Assembly (NCBI GenBank): GCA_030745285.1
Contig: JASLOV010000096.1
Location: 1 to 21,147 of the forward strand
Origin: Dehalococcoidia bacterium
Lineage (GTDB): Bacteria; Chloroflexota; Dehalococcoidia; UBA2979
Length of the DNA stretch: 21,147 nt
Reading direction: 5' to 3'
In this document: positions 7,069 to 15,104 of the stretch, in pieces
Layout: every line of letters starts with the position of its first letter
How positions within the stretch are numbered: the first letter of the stretch is position 1
Program-made: the position numbers and the translations under genes
Notes under the pieces: generated by a model
Seen by the model: the letters and a program-made list of their open reading frames with translations, nothing else
Databases searched by the model: none
Told to the model about the DNA's origin: nothing

Positions 7069-8244
7069 ATGAGCAACGAAGCGAAGCAGGACATCGTCGG
7101 GGTGCGGTTCACGGAGGCCGGCGCGGTCTCCTACTACCGCCGCGGCGAGATCGGGCTCGGTATCGGCGACTATGTCGTCGTGCGCACCGACCGTGGTGAG
7201 CGGCTGGGCTGGGTGGTGATCGAACCGGACCAGGTGCTCGCCTCCGAGCACCTGGGGCCGATGCGGGTCGTCGACCGGCTGGCCACCGAGACGGACATCG
7301 CGGCCTGGCAACGGACCAGGCGGCGCGGGGACGAGGACATCTCCCGCGCGCAGGAGCTGGCGGCGCGGGCAGACCCCCGCATCCGCGTCGCCGCCATCGA
7401 GTACGACCTTGCGGGGGAACTGTGTGACCTCACCTTCGCGGCCAGCGAGCGCATCGGACACGACTGGCTGCGCCAGCAGATCTCGGAGCTGCTCGACGCC
7501 GACGTGCGGGTGGAGCAGGTCGGCGACCGCGACCGCGCGAAGGCGATCGGCGGGCTCGGAGTGTGCGGGCGCGCGCTCTGCTGCGCGACGTGGCAGACGG
7601 AGTTCCCGGCAATCTCCATTCGCATGGCGAAGGACCAGGACCTGTCCCCCAACCCGACGAAGATTTCCGGCGTCTGCGGGCGGCTGCTGTGCTGCCTCTC
7701 GTACGAGGTGGAGGCTTATCGCGAGCTACGGGGCGACCTGCCTCAGGTCGGCAAGTGCGTGACCACTCCCGTCGGTCGGGCGCGCGTGCTCAGCGTCAAT
7801 GCTCTCAAGCAAGTCGTGCGTCTGCGCATCGAGGGAACAGGCGAGGTGGTGGAGATCCCTGCCGACGACCTGCGCGCGCAGTACGGGACAGCGGTACGCC
7901 CCGCCGACCTGGACCGCCCCGTGGAAGAGCCGGTACGACAGCAGGACCGTGAACGGCGCACATCGACGGTGGCTGTGCTGAAGCCGGTTACCGGGCGCTC
8001 AGGGCGTTTCAGGCGCTCAGGGCGTGCCAGCGAGCCGGCGGACGGCGTCGGCAGCGACGGCGACGGAGTCGCTGCCCGCCGCAGCGGTGACGCGAAGCCC
8101 CCCGGCGAGAGCGGCGCGAGCGATGAGCAGCCGCGGCGGCGGCGCAGGCGTGGACGCCGTGGCGGCCGTCGCCGTCGTCGAGGTGGCGATGGTGGCGGCG
8201 GCAGCAGCAGTGGCAGCAGCGGGTCCGGATCTGCGGACTCGTAG
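7069..8244 (+). CDS. ricT: PSP1 domain protein RicT (YaaT-like) with Arg/Gly-rich tail
   Basis: A 391-residue PSP1-domain protein. The conserved core (10-275) carries the paired cysteine motifs GVCGRALCC (C166, C171, C172) and GVCGRLLCC (C203, C208, C209). These match the cysteine regions of RicT, which with RicA and RicF forms an Fe-S complex promoting RNase Y-dependent mRNA processing in Bacillus. The core is followed by a long tail not needed by the family: an acidic and polar part, an Arg/Gly block (356-372) and a Gly/Ser run (373-390). Such a tail suggests RNA contact but is low complexity. It is directly downstream of holB, as in Firmicutes. No RicA or RicF gene is in the window. Confidence 0.92.
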   Translation: MSNEAKQDIVGVRFTEAGAVSYYRRGEIGLGIGDYVVVRTDRGERLGWVVIEPDQVLASEHLGPMRVVDRLATETDIAAWQRTRRRGDEDISRAQELAARADPRIRVAAIEYDLAGELCDLTFAASERIGHDWLRQQISELLDADVRVEQVGDRDRAKAIGGLGVCGRALCCATWQTEFPAISIRMAKDQDLSPNPTKISGVCGRLLCCLSYEVEAYRELRGDLPQVGKCVTTPVGRARVLSVNALKQVVRLRIEGTGEVVEIPADDLRAQYGTAVRPADLDRPVEEPVRQQDRERRTSTVAVLKPVTGRSGRFRRSGRASEPADGVGSDGDGVAARRSGDAKPPGESGASDEQPRRRRRRGRRGGRRRRRGGDGGGGSSSGSSGSGSADS

Positions 8245-8248
8245 CGCC

Positions 8249-8264
8249 CCGCGCCTCAGCGCGG
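8249..8264. terminator. Short GC hairpin between convergent genes
   Basis: CCGCGC and GCGCGG pair perfectly around the loop CTCA, five bases after the ricT stop (8242-8244) and 22 bases beyond the stop of the DinB-like gene. There is no T-tract. The convergent 42-nt gap makes a shared transcript-end hairpin plausible. Confidence 0.35.
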
Positions 8265-8286
8265 AGCACATCACCTCCTGCCACGG

Positions 8287-8778
8287 CTAGCTGGCCAGCG
8301 TCTCCGCGATCTGTTCGAGGTGGCGGTCAAGGTGACCGGTCTGGCGGCGCACGAACTGGCGGATGCAGAACATGCCGGCGCGGGGGTGTACGCCGGGGCG
8401 ACCCCACCACGCATCGGGCAGGTCCTTCAGCACCTCGACGCCCTCCGCCAGCGCCTCGGTGAAGGCGTCCAGCAGCCGCGAGCCGTCCATGCCGTCCCAG
8501 CCGCGCTCTGCGGCGACCGCGTCCTCATCCCACATCGTGATCGTGGGCGACTCCTGCCAGGCCATGCGGCGCAGATTGTGGCTGGTCTCCAGGGCGTAGA
8601 ACGTCATATGCCGCAGGATGCGAGCGGCCGACCACTCGCCGTCGGCCGGCTCGGCCCGCAGGTCGGCGCTGGCGTAGCCGCTGAGCCTGGCCTCGGTGCG
8701 GTCCGGGATGCCTGCCAGCGCCTCCACATCCGGGAGGTAGGCCTGCGCGTTGCCCGTGACGAAGTCGATGCGTGCCAT
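8287..8778 (-). CDS. DinB-like four-helix protein
   Basis: A 163-residue protein with the layout of the DinB/YfiT-like metal-binding four-helix-bundle superfamily. A His follows the first conserved helix (H57 in ILRHMTF), and two further His are in the last helix (H149 and H153 in GHLDRHLEQI), forming the usual metal triad. DinB-type proteins are putative metal-dependent enzymes, often thiol transferases or of unknown function, so the substrate is not known. The ATG start at 8778-8776 overlaps the stop of the upstream RidA-like gene by one base (TGATG on the minus strand), so it is the last gene of the pfkB-parA-parB-ridA-dinB run. It is cytoplasmic. Confidence 0.8.
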   Translation of the reverse strand: MARIDFVTGNAQAYLPDVEALAGIPDRTEARLSGYASADLRAEPADGEWSAARILRHMTFYALETSHNLRRMAWQESPTITMWDEDAVAAERGWDGMDGSRLLDAFTEALAEGVEVLKDLPDAWWGRPGVHPRAGMFCIRQFVRRQTGHLDRHLEQIAETLAS

Positions 8779-9266
8779 CAGGCTCCCTCGCCCGCTCCCC
8801 CGGTGACTTCCAGTATCAGTTCGATCTCCACCGGCGAGCCAGCGGGCAGCGCGCTTACGCCGAGCGCCAGCCGCGTGCCGACGCCGGCTTCCTCGCCGAA
8901 GGCGTCGCGCAAGAACTCGCTGGCGCCATCGATCACGCCCGGCTGCTCCGTGAAGTCGGGCGTGCAGGCGACGTAGCCGACGAGGCGGATGATGCGGGCG
9001 CCGTCGAGGCCATCGGGACCGCCGAGCACCTGCTGCGCGGCGGCGAGCGCGCTGATCACGGCAACGCGGGACGCCTCGCGGCCCTGCTCGAGCGTGACGC
9101 CGTCGCCGAGCCGTCCCGGGTGCACGATGCGGCCGTCCTGCACAGCGACCTGGCCGGAGACGTAGACGAGGTTGCCGGTGCGGATGGCCGGGCGGTAGAC
9201 GCCCGCCGGCCGCGAGGGCTCCGGCAGGGTGACGCCCAGTTCCGCCAGCCGCTCGGTCACGCTCAC
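8778..9266 (-). CDS. RidA/YjgF-YER057c-UK114 family protein
   Basis: A 162-residue RidA-superfamily protein of the longer subgroup (about 150-160 residues) rather than the 125-residue archetype. The strand motif NLVYVSGQVAVQDGRI and the later segment ARIIRLVGYVACTPDF fit the family trimer core. The C-terminal VEIELILEV strand is also typical. Archetypal RidA hydrolyses reactive enamine/imine intermediates, using an Arg near the C-terminal third (R105 in E. coli); I cannot place that Arg with certainty here, so the same activity is not assured. The start is GTG 9266-9264, with GAGAGGA about nine bases upstream. It is 40 nt downstream of parB and overlaps the DinB-like gene by one base. Confidence 0.86.
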   Translation of the reverse strand: MSVTERLAELGVTLPEPSRPAGVYRPAIRTGNLVYVSGQVAVQDGRIVHPGRLGDGVTLEQGREASRVAVISALAAAQQVLGGPDGLDGARIIRLVGYVACTPDFTEQPGVIDGASEFLRDAFGEEAGVGTRLALGVSALPAGSPVEIELILEVTGGAGEGA

Positions 9267-9306
9267 GTCTCAGTCCTCTCGTCTCGACTGCCTGAAGGAT
9301 TGGGGC

Positions 9307-10182
9307 TCAGGACTGCTCCGGCGAAAGCCGGTCCAGCAGGCCGTCCAGTTCTTCGTCGCTGTAGAAGTGGATTGTCATGCTGCCGCTGCCGCGCTTCGTG
9401 CGGCGCAGCGTGACCTTGGTGCTCAGGCTGCGCCGCAGCGACTCCGCGATGGCATCGACCTGGGGGTCGACGCCGGTGGAGGGCTGGCTCGCGGCCGCCT
9501 CGGCGCTGCGCCACCGGCGTACCATGCGCTCGGTCTGACGCACGTTCAAGCCACTCTTGATGGCCTGCTGCCACGCCGTCCACCGCGCCGCCGCATTCGG
9601 GATGCCCAGCAAGGCGCGGGCGTGGCCCTCCGTCAGCTCGCCGGCGCCGAGCGAGCCGCGCTCGTCGGCGGTGAGGTCCAGCAGTCGCAGCGTGTTCGCG
9701 ACCGCGGTGCGGGAGCGCCCGATGCGGTCGGCGACGCCCTGCTGGGTCAGCGCGAACTGATCGATCAGGCGGCGGTAGGCCAGCGCCTCCTCCAGCGGGC
9801 TGAGGTCCAGGCGCTGCACGTTCTCGATCAGCGCCAGCTCCAGCAGTTCCTGCGGCGTAGTCTGCCGGATGGTGACGGGGACGTGCGTGAGGCCCGCGGC
9901 GCGGGCTGCGCGCAGCCGTCGTTCGCCGGCGATCAGCAGGTAACCAGTCTCCCCGCCGTCGGTGCTCTGCTCGGAGACGAGCAAGGGCTGGATCACGCCG
10001 TGCTCCCGCACGGAAGCGGTGAGCGTCTCCATGTCAGCCTCCGCGATGGTGAGGCGCGGTTGCTCCGGGTTGGGAGCGACCTTCGAGATCGCCACCTCCG
10101 TCACCGGGATGCGTTCGTCCGGCGTGGGGCCTTCCGGGATCAGGGCCGACAGCCCCCGCCCGAGTCCGCTCCTACGTCCCAT
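9307..10182 (-). CDS. parB: Chromosome-partitioning protein ParB
   Basis: A 291-residue ParB/Spo0J. The N-terminal MGRRSGLGRGLSALIP matches the family tail that contacts ParA. The CTPase domain contains the ParB box GERRLRAA (86-93), and a helix-turn-helix for parS binding follows (about 145-165, TQQGVADRIGRSRTAV). The C-terminal dimerisation segment ends near LLDRLSPEQS. The start is ATG 10182-10180, with a perfect AGGAGG six bases before it; the upstream open frame is a shadow of parA. The gene overlaps parA by 11 nt. It marks and spreads along origin-proximal DNA for segregation, and a parS-like site lies 5 kb away at 15099-15114. Confidence 0.97.
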   Translation of the reverse strand: MGRRSGLGRGLSALIPEGPTPDERIPVTEVAISKVAPNPEQPRLTIAEADMETLTASVREHGVIQPLLVSEQSTDGGETGYLLIAGERRLRAARAAGLTHVPVTIRQTTPQELLELALIENVQRLDLSPLEEALAYRRLIDQFALTQQGVADRIGRSRTAVANTLRLLDLTADERGSLGAGELTEGHARALLGIPNAAARWTAWQQAIKSGLNVRQTERMVRRWRSAEAAASQPSTGVDPQVDAIAESLRRSLSTKVTLRRTKRGSGSMTIHFYSDEELDGLLDRLSPEQS

Positions 10183-11026
10183 GGCTGCCTCCTGGAGTCG
10201 ACGCCTGCAGTTGTTCGAGGAGCTCGTCGGCGAGCGCCTCGTAGGCGCGAGCGCCTGCGGAGAGCGGGTCATAGCTCTGGATCGGCTGTCCGTGGCTGGG
10301 AGCCTCGGAGAGCCGCACGGAGCGAGGGATGACGGCGTGGAAGGTGTTGGCGAAGTGCTCGCGCACCTCGGCCTCCACCTGCCGCGCCAGATTCGTGCGC
10401 GCGTCGAACATCGTGAGCACGATGCCGCGCACGCGCAGCGAGGGGTTGAGGCTGTTGCGCACGAGGTCGACGGTCTGAGAGAGGTGCCCCAGCCCTTCCA
10501 GCGCCAGGTACTCCGTCTGCACCGGGATGATCACCTCGTCGGCCGCGGCCAGGGCGTTGACGGTGAGCAGGCCGAGCGAGGGTGGGCAGTCGATTAGCAC
10601 GAAGTCGTAGCGGTCGCGCACCGGCTCGAGCGCCTGCTTCAGCCGGTACTCCCGCGCGATCACCGCCGTCAGCTCCACCTCCGCGCCGGCGAGGTCGGGC
10701 GAGCTGGGAATCAGCGAGACACCCGGCGTGGCCGTGGCGACCGTCAGCTCCGCCACAGGCCGCCCGCCGGAGAGCGACTCGTAGAGTCCGCCGGAGCCGT
10801 CCGACGCGCTCGCGCCGTCAGCGCGGCCCGCCGGGGTCGCGATCGTGCCGCCGGGTGGTGTCGCGACTTCCGGGCTCCCGGCGGAGGAGGTGGCGTTGGC
10901 CTGCGGGTCGGCGTCGACGATCAGCACGCGGTGGCCGCGATGCGCGAGCGCGGTGGCAAGCGAGACGGTGGTGGTCGTCTTACCGACACCGCCCTTCTGG
11001 TTCGTGACCGCGAAGACGACGCTCAT
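10172..11026 (-). CDS. parA: Chromosome-partitioning ATPase ParA (Soj-like)
   Basis: A 284-residue ParA/MinD-type ATPase. The deviant Walker A KGGVGKTT lies at 11-18, switch I is near DADPQANAT (38-46), and Walker B is in VLIDCPPSLGLL. It drives segregation with ParB on the nucleoid. Residues about 48-79 hold an extra Gly/Ala/Ser/Thr-rich, poorly conserved stretch compared with the roughly 255-residue Soj family, probably a flexible surface loop. The ATG start overlaps the pfkB-like stop in an ATGA junction (11023-11026), and its end overlaps parB by 11 nt. These two overlaps imply that kinase, parA and parB are translated as one coupled unit. Confidence 0.97.
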   Translation of the reverse strand: MSVVFAVTNQKGGVGKTTTTVSLATALAHRGHRVLIVDADPQANATSSAGSPEVATPPGGTIATPAGRADGASASDGSGGLYESLSGGRPVAELTVATATPGVSLIPSSPDLAGAEVELTAVIAREYRLKQALEPVRDRYDFVLIDCPPSLGLLTVNALAAADEVIIPVQTEYLALEGLGHLSQTVDLVRNSLNPSLRVRGIVLTMFDARTNLARQVEAEVREHFANTFHAVIPRSVRLSEAPSHGQPIQSYDPLSAGARAYEALADELLEQLQASTPGGSHGT

Positions 11027-11910
11027 GAGCTGCTGCGCTGGCTGTGAGTGGGCTGGCTGTCGGGCATGGTGGCGGGCTCGCCGATACGCCGCGCCGGCAG
11101 AGCGGCCGGTCCGGTGCGCTCGACGGCGGCAGCGGCGAGTTCGCCGGCAAGGATGCCCGCCGCTGTGTCGTCCAGCCCCTCGGCGCCGGCGAGCATGAAG
11201 GAGGTGGCGAAGACGTCACCGGCGCCCGTGTTGTCGACGGCCTCGGTTGGGACGGCGTCCAGCTCGATCGCCCCGTGGCCGCCGCCGTAGATGCTGGCAC
11301 CCGCCGCGCCGCGCGTGATGACGAAGCGCATGCCATGTCCGATCAGCAGCGTGACGTCCTCATACGTCCAGCTACTGGTCTCTTCTGAGGAGAGGAACAG
11401 TGTGGTGGTGACGGTCATGGCCTGTATGAGGTCCGAGGATGGACGAGAACGGGTGACGACCGTTGAGGATTGCGCAATAACGCGTTGAAGACCCTGCGCC
11501 AGCAGCGCGCGAGGGGCCTCCGGCGCGAAGCCGTCGAAGGATGGGAGGTCGATGTCGTCCGGCAGTAGTGGCGCGAGGATCACCAGCGATGGCTCGGCCC
11601 ATCGCGCCGGCAGGTCGGAGGCGACCAGTGGTCGCGAGGGCCGGGCGCGCAATGTGAGCGAGCGTTCGCCATCGGCTGTCGCGTCGTGTGCGAAGGCGAG
11701 CGTGGTGTCGGGGACCAACTCGATGTCGTGGCCGTCGAACGCGCTCAGGTCAGCACCGGAATTGCCGATCGTGAGGATCGAGAGCTGCCGTCCCAGGGCG
11801 GTGGCGGCGCGGGCGGCATAGGAGACGGCGCCGCCGGGGCGCGTCTCGTCAGCGAACACGTCGGCCGTGAAGGCGCCGACGACCAGGACCTGTGGCGGCG
11901 TCGGAGCCAT
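11023..11910 (-). CDS. PfkB-family carbohydrate/nucleoside kinase
   Basis: A 295-residue ribokinase-like protein. The N-terminal substrate-side motif is GGAVSYAARAATALG (26-40), and the C-terminal anion-hole and catalytic signature is DNTGAGDVFATSF (226-238, base D232). Before it lie FLSSEE and VITRGAAGASIY, the usual nucleotide-side strand of the fold. The family phosphorylates sugars, nucleosides or cofactor precursors; the particular substrate is not readable. The last about 20 residues are polar and probably disordered. The ATG start at 11910-11908 follows a weak GAGAGAGA. It is the first gene of the run leading to parA and parB, with an ATGA overlap to parA. Confidence 0.9.
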   Translation of the reverse strand: MAPTPPQVLVVGAFTADVFADETRPGGAVSYAARAATALGRQLSILTIGNSGADLSAFDGHDIELVPDTTLAFAHDATADGERSLTLRARPSRPLVASDLPARWAEPSLVILAPLLPDDIDLPSFDGFAPEAPRALLAQGLQRVIAQSSTVVTRSRPSSDLIQAMTVTTTLFLSSEETSSWTYEDVTLLIGHGMRFVITRGAAGASIYGGGHGAIELDAVPTEAVDNTGAGDVFATSFMLAGAEGLDDTAAGILAGELAAAAVERTGPAALPARRIGEPATMPDSQPTHSQRSSS

Positions 11911-11984
11911 CGTCTCTCTCGATTGGCCGCGGGGAGTGGCTCGTTTCCTGTGCGTGCGTGCGGCGCCGGCTCCGCCCTGCCCCG

Positions 11985-11990
11985 ATATTA
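11985..11990 (-). promoter_or_regulatory. Candidate -10 box (TAATAT) before the pfkB-parA-parB run
   Basis: TAATAT on the minus strand lies about 75 bp upstream of the PfkB-like start, in a 91-nt gap that is otherwise very GC-rich. A weak CTGCCG -35 box sits 17 bp upstream, inside the end of khpB. It could let the partition genes be transcribed separately from yidC-khpB. Confidence 0.35.
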
Positions 11991-12001
11991 CCGTCCTGAC
12001 C

Positions 12002-12997
12002 CTACTCCGGCAGGATCTCCACCTGGCGTTCGCTGCCCGACCCGACGCTCTCCGTCGTCACCCCGTCCATCTCCTCGAGCGCGAGGTGGATGATGCGGCG
12101 CTCCGCGGACGGCATCGGCTCGAGCGTGATCACGTCGCCGGTCTCGATCACCTCGTTGGCGACGCGGCTGGCGAGGTCATGCAGCGTGTCTTCGCGTCGC
12201 CGCCGGTAGCCCTCGATGTCGATCGAGAAGATCTGGTCATTGTCGTAGTGGCTGGAGACCATCACGTTCATCAGGTACTGCAGCGACGAGAGCGTCTCGC
12301 CGCGGCGGCCAATCAGCAGCCCGAGTTCGTCGGAGGTGTCCTCGTCGCTGCCGTAGAGGTCGAAGACCTGGGTGATCAGGCCGAGGCCGTCGCCGGGGGT
12401 CTCCGGGTCGCGTGCGGAGATCTCCGTCTCCGGCAGGCCGAAGAATGTCAGCAGGTCGCGGAGGGTACGGCCGACGAAGTCGACTTCATCCTCGGCGTCG
12501 ACCGGGGGCGTCGTCGGCAGGTCATCGGGCGCGCCCGGCACGAGCATCGGATCCGTCGCGATCGTGTACTCGGACGGCTCGCGACGGCGGCGTTCCGGTC
12601 GGTCGCGGCGGCCTGAGCGCTCGGAGCGCCTGGAGCGGTCGGGAGCTCCCGTATCGTCGTCATCGGGCTCATTCTCCGACTGATCCGGCTGTGAGCCTGA
12701 TTCGTCGCGTTGATCCCGCGACTGGCCGTTACCGCCGCGTCCACGCCCGCGTCCGCCGCGCCGTCCCCGACCGCCTCGACGGCCGCGGCTGCGGCCGGAG
12801 GAGGCGTCGCCGTCCTCTGTGCCTTCTTTGGCGGTGACTCGGACGACGGCGTCTTCCGCCCCCAGTCCGAGGAAGCCCTTCTTACCTTCGCTGACGACGT
12901 CGACGTCGACTTGATCGAGATTGAGACCCAGGCTGCTGAGCGCCTGTTCGACGGCTGCGTCGACGTCGACGCCGCTGGTCTCCACTGTTTGCGCCAT
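12002..12997 (-). CDS. khpB: RNA-binding protein KhpB (Jag/EloR/SpoIIIJ-associated)
   Basis: A 331-residue protein with the full Jag architecture. The N-terminal Jag_N domain (about 8-57) includes SEGKKGFLGLGAEDAVV. A low-complexity linker (58-165) is first RGG-like (GRRGGRGRRGGRGRGRGG, 72-89), then acidic, then Arg-rich. The KH domain has the GLLIGRRGETL loop (226-236), and a C-terminal R3H domain carries ERRIIH (299-304). In Firmicutes it partners KhpA and regulates cell-envelope genes through small RNAs and mRNAs. The start is ATG 12997-12995, with AGGAGA six bases upstream. Its first 116 nt are also coding for the C-terminus of YidC in another frame. The linker is longer and more basic than in most homologues. 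Confidence 0.95.
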   Translation of the reverse strand: MAQTVETSGVDVDAAVEQALSSLGLNLDQVDVDVVSEGKKGFLGLGAEDAVVRVTAKEGTEDGDASSGRSRGRRGGRGRRGGRGRGRGGNGQSRDQRDESGSQPDQSENEPDDDDTGAPDRSRRSERSGRRDRPERRRREPSEYTIATDPMLVPGAPDDLPTTPPVDAEDEVDFVGRTLRDLLTFFGLPETEISARDPETPGDGLGLITQVFDLYGSDEDTSDELGLLIGRRGETLSSLQYLMNVMVSSHYDNDQIFSIDIEGYRRRREDTLHDLASRVANEVIETGDVITLEPMPSAERRIIHLALEEMDGVTTESVGSGSERQVEILPE

Positions 12998-13874
12998 CGC
13001 TGCTCTCCTGTTCGGTGGTGGCGTCCGCCCCGTCCAAGAGGGCGCCGGACTTGTTGGTGGATGCGCTTGCGGTCGCTGCGGCCGGGACGAGGCGAGCCCG
13101 CAGCTGTTGAGGAACGATTGAGCCCCAGGTGAAGTCGCCGGGGCCGAGGAATATCCAGTGCAATACGATGCCGATGATCGTCGTCGCCGTCCAGTAGAGA
13201 CCGAGACCGGCCGGAACCACCACGACGAACCAGGCGAACATCACCGGCATCATCCACTGCATCATCTGATTCATCTGCTGCTGCTGGTCGCTCGCTGGCT
13301 TAGTGCGGGACGTCGAGATGCGTTGTTGCAGCCACATCGAGGCGAAGACAAGAAGCATGAACGTGATACTGGTCGGGCTGTAGCCGGTGGAGCTGAGGTC
13401 CAGGAAGAGGAAATTGGTGCTGAGCGGGACGGAATCGTGCAGGAACTGCGTGCCGCCCAGCATGTCGAAGTCGTAGATGCGGCTCTCCAGGTAGAGCACG
13501 CCCTCCGGCGTGCCGCCGAGCGTGGTGCGGATCACCTGGTACATGGCGATGAACAGCGGGAACTGCAATAGCTGTGAACCGAGGCAGCCGATCGGGTTTA
13601 CGCCAGATTCGCGGTAGAGCTTCATCGTCTCCTCGGAGCGGCGGCGAGGGTCGGAGTACTTCTTCTGGATTTCCTGAAGCTGGGGCTGCAATTCGGACAT
13701 GGCGCGAGTGGAGCGCATCGTCCGCATCGTGAGAGGGAAAGTAATCACGCGCGTGATGAACGTGAACAGCAGGATGGCGAGGCCGTAGGAGCCGAAGCTG
13801 ACCACCGTCAGCAGCACCATGAAGTTGATCAGCGGCGTCTCGAGGAAGGTCTGCCAGAGAAAGCCGATCGGCAT
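12882..13874 (-). CDS. yidC: Membrane protein insertase YidC with basic C-terminal tail
   Basis: A 330-residue YidC/Oxa1/Alb3 insertase of the short, Gram-positive-like type, without a large periplasmic domain. The first core segment near 17-50 carries the groove Arg (R42 in ITRVITFPL). A cytoplasmic coiled hairpin follows (ELQPQLQEIQKKYSD). Further transmembrane segments lie near residues 100-115 (QFPLFIAMYQVI), 170-185 and 215-250 (MMPVMFAWFVVVVPAGLGLYW, split by the Gly). The tail (293-330) is strongly basic, with runs of Arg, consistent with ribosome binding as proposed for YidC proteins with basic tails. The stop TAA (12884-12882) lies 116 nt inside khpB, so the tail is encoded by DNA that also encodes the Jag_N domain. 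The start is ATG 13874-13872. Confidence 0.95.
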   Translation of the reverse strand: MPIGFLWQTFLETPLINFMVLLTVVSFGSYGLAILLFTFITRVITFPLTMRTMRSTRAMSELQPQLQEIQKKYSDPRRRSEETMKLYRESGVNPIGCLGSQLLQFPLFIAMYQVIRTTLGGTPEGVLYLESRIYDFDMLGGTQFLHDSVPLSTNFLFLDLSSTGYSPTSITFMLLVFASMWLQQRISTSRTKPASDQQQQMNQMMQWMMPVMFAWFVVVVPAGLGLYWTATTIIGIVLHWIFLGPGDFTWGSIVPQQLRARLVPAAATASASTNKSGALLDGADATTEQESSDGANSGDQRRRRRRSRRTGAQQPGSQSRSSRRRRRQRR

Positions 13875-13892
13875 GAACGCTCCTGTCGGTCC

Positions 13893-15104
13893 CTAGCTGC
13901 TCTCGAGGAACGGCTGAGTGTTACCGCTCGAGGGGTCGACGCGCCAGAGGCCACCGTCTTCGTCGGTGAAGATGACGAGGCCCGATTCTAGCACCAGGGG
14001 ATCTGCGTAGAATCGCTCGCCACTGACGTGTTCGACCCAGAGTAACGTGCCATTGGTGGGGTTGAAGCCGCGGATGTCGCCATCGCGGGTGGCGATCATC
14101 AGGACGTTACTCTGGAGGACCGGCGCGGCTCGTACCTCGTCGCTGGAGGCTGCGATGGTACGCCACCGCAGCGCGCCAGTGTCGCGATCGAAGGCGTAGA
14201 CGGAGCCATCGACCGCGACGGCGTAGACGGTGTTGCCTTCGATCAGCGGGCTCGACCAGAACCAGGCGTCGCCGCGACCGCCATCGGGCCAGCGCTCTGC
14301 GCCATCGGCGGTGAGGTCGAGCACGTGCACCCGGCGGTCGAAGGCGGGGACATACAGCAGCCCGCCCACCGCGATCGGATCTCCGGCAACCGCGCCGATG
14401 TCCCGGCTCCATCGTGACTGGCCGCTGGAGCCGTCGATGGCGACGAAGTCGCGGTCGATGCCCGCGACGTAGACGCCGCGGGCATCGGCGTACGGTGCTG
14501 CCCAGATACGGCCGCCGATATCGACAGGTGTGGCGACGCGAGTGCCGTTGGAGGCGTCGAGGCGGTGCAGGCGGCCGACCTCGGTGGCGATGTAGAGGAC
14601 ATCGCCGTGCAGGGCGGGGGTCGCGACGATGCGCTCGGCGATGTCGACGGGGCCGCCCCAGCTCGTGACCGGGCGGCCGTTCTGAAGGGTGAGCGCAACC
14701 ACCTGGCCGCTGTAGCCGGCCACGTAGACGATGCCACCGTCGATCAAAGGCGTGGCATAGATGGCCTTGAGGTCGACACCATCGTCATCGTCGGTGCCAC
14801 CAGGATATGTCCAGAGCCGGGCGGTGGGATTGAGCGCCAGCGAGTCTCCAGTGGGAGTCGTGAAGGCGGAGAGTTCGCCCTCATCGATCTGGGTCACGAG
14901 GATGCCCTCCTCGACGACGGGGCTGGCCCAACCGTTCGGGTTGGCAATGCCGGCGCAGGCCATGGTGAGGAGTGCCGATAGCAGCAGCACGACCGTCGGG
15001 CGATGGCGGACGGCGCGCCGTCTGGGGGCCGTGGGGAGCGAGGTGGGAGTTTGAGTCTGCGTTGGGGCGTCCGATCCGGTGAAGGTGGTGAGTCCGATTG
15101 TCAC
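13893..15104 (-). CDS. PQQ-type beta-propeller lipoprotein or membrane-anchored protein
   Basis: A 403-residue protein made of about seven PQQ-like (BamB-type) repeats between residues 60 and 400, each with the alternating pattern of VYVAGYSGQVVALT or VYAVAVDGSVYAFDRDTG. Residues 36-52 are hydrophobic and end in LLTMACAG, a loose lipobox with Cys50, preceded by a basic RRRAVRHR. That fits an exported lipoprotein or a single N-terminal anchor. The first 30 residues are Thr/Pro-rich, longer than a normal signal n-region. BamB itself is an outer-membrane assembly factor, and no other Bam component is visible, so that role is not claimed. The GTG start 15104-15102 lies in a parS-like site and just after a -10 box (CATAAT), suggesting a leaderless mRNA. 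Confidence 0.85.
   Translation of the reverse strand: MTIGLTTFTGSDAPTQTQTPTSLPTAPRRRAVRHRPTVVLLLSALLTMACAGIANPNGWASPVVEEGILVTQIDEGELSAFTTPTGDSLALNPTARLWTYPGGTDDDDGVDLKAIYATPLIDGGIVYVAGYSGQVVALTLQNGRPVTSWGGPVDIAERIVATPALHGDVLYIATEVGRLHRLDASNGTRVATPVDIGGRIWAAPYADARGVYVAGIDRDFVAIDGSSGQSRWSRDIGAVAGDPIAVGGLLYVPAFDRRVHVLDLTADGAERWPDGGRGDAWFWSSPLIEGNTVYAVAVDGSVYAFDRDTGALRWRTIAASSDEVRAAPVLQSNVLMIATRDGDIRGFNPTNGTLLWVEHVSGERFYADPLVLESGLVIFTDEDGGLWRVDPSSGNTQPFLESS

Noticed and set aside
5838..7112. 424-codon minus-strand frame opposite holB
   Set aside because: Antisense shadow with Arg/Gln/Leu-rich sequence and no motif; holB on the plus strand has all its motifs.
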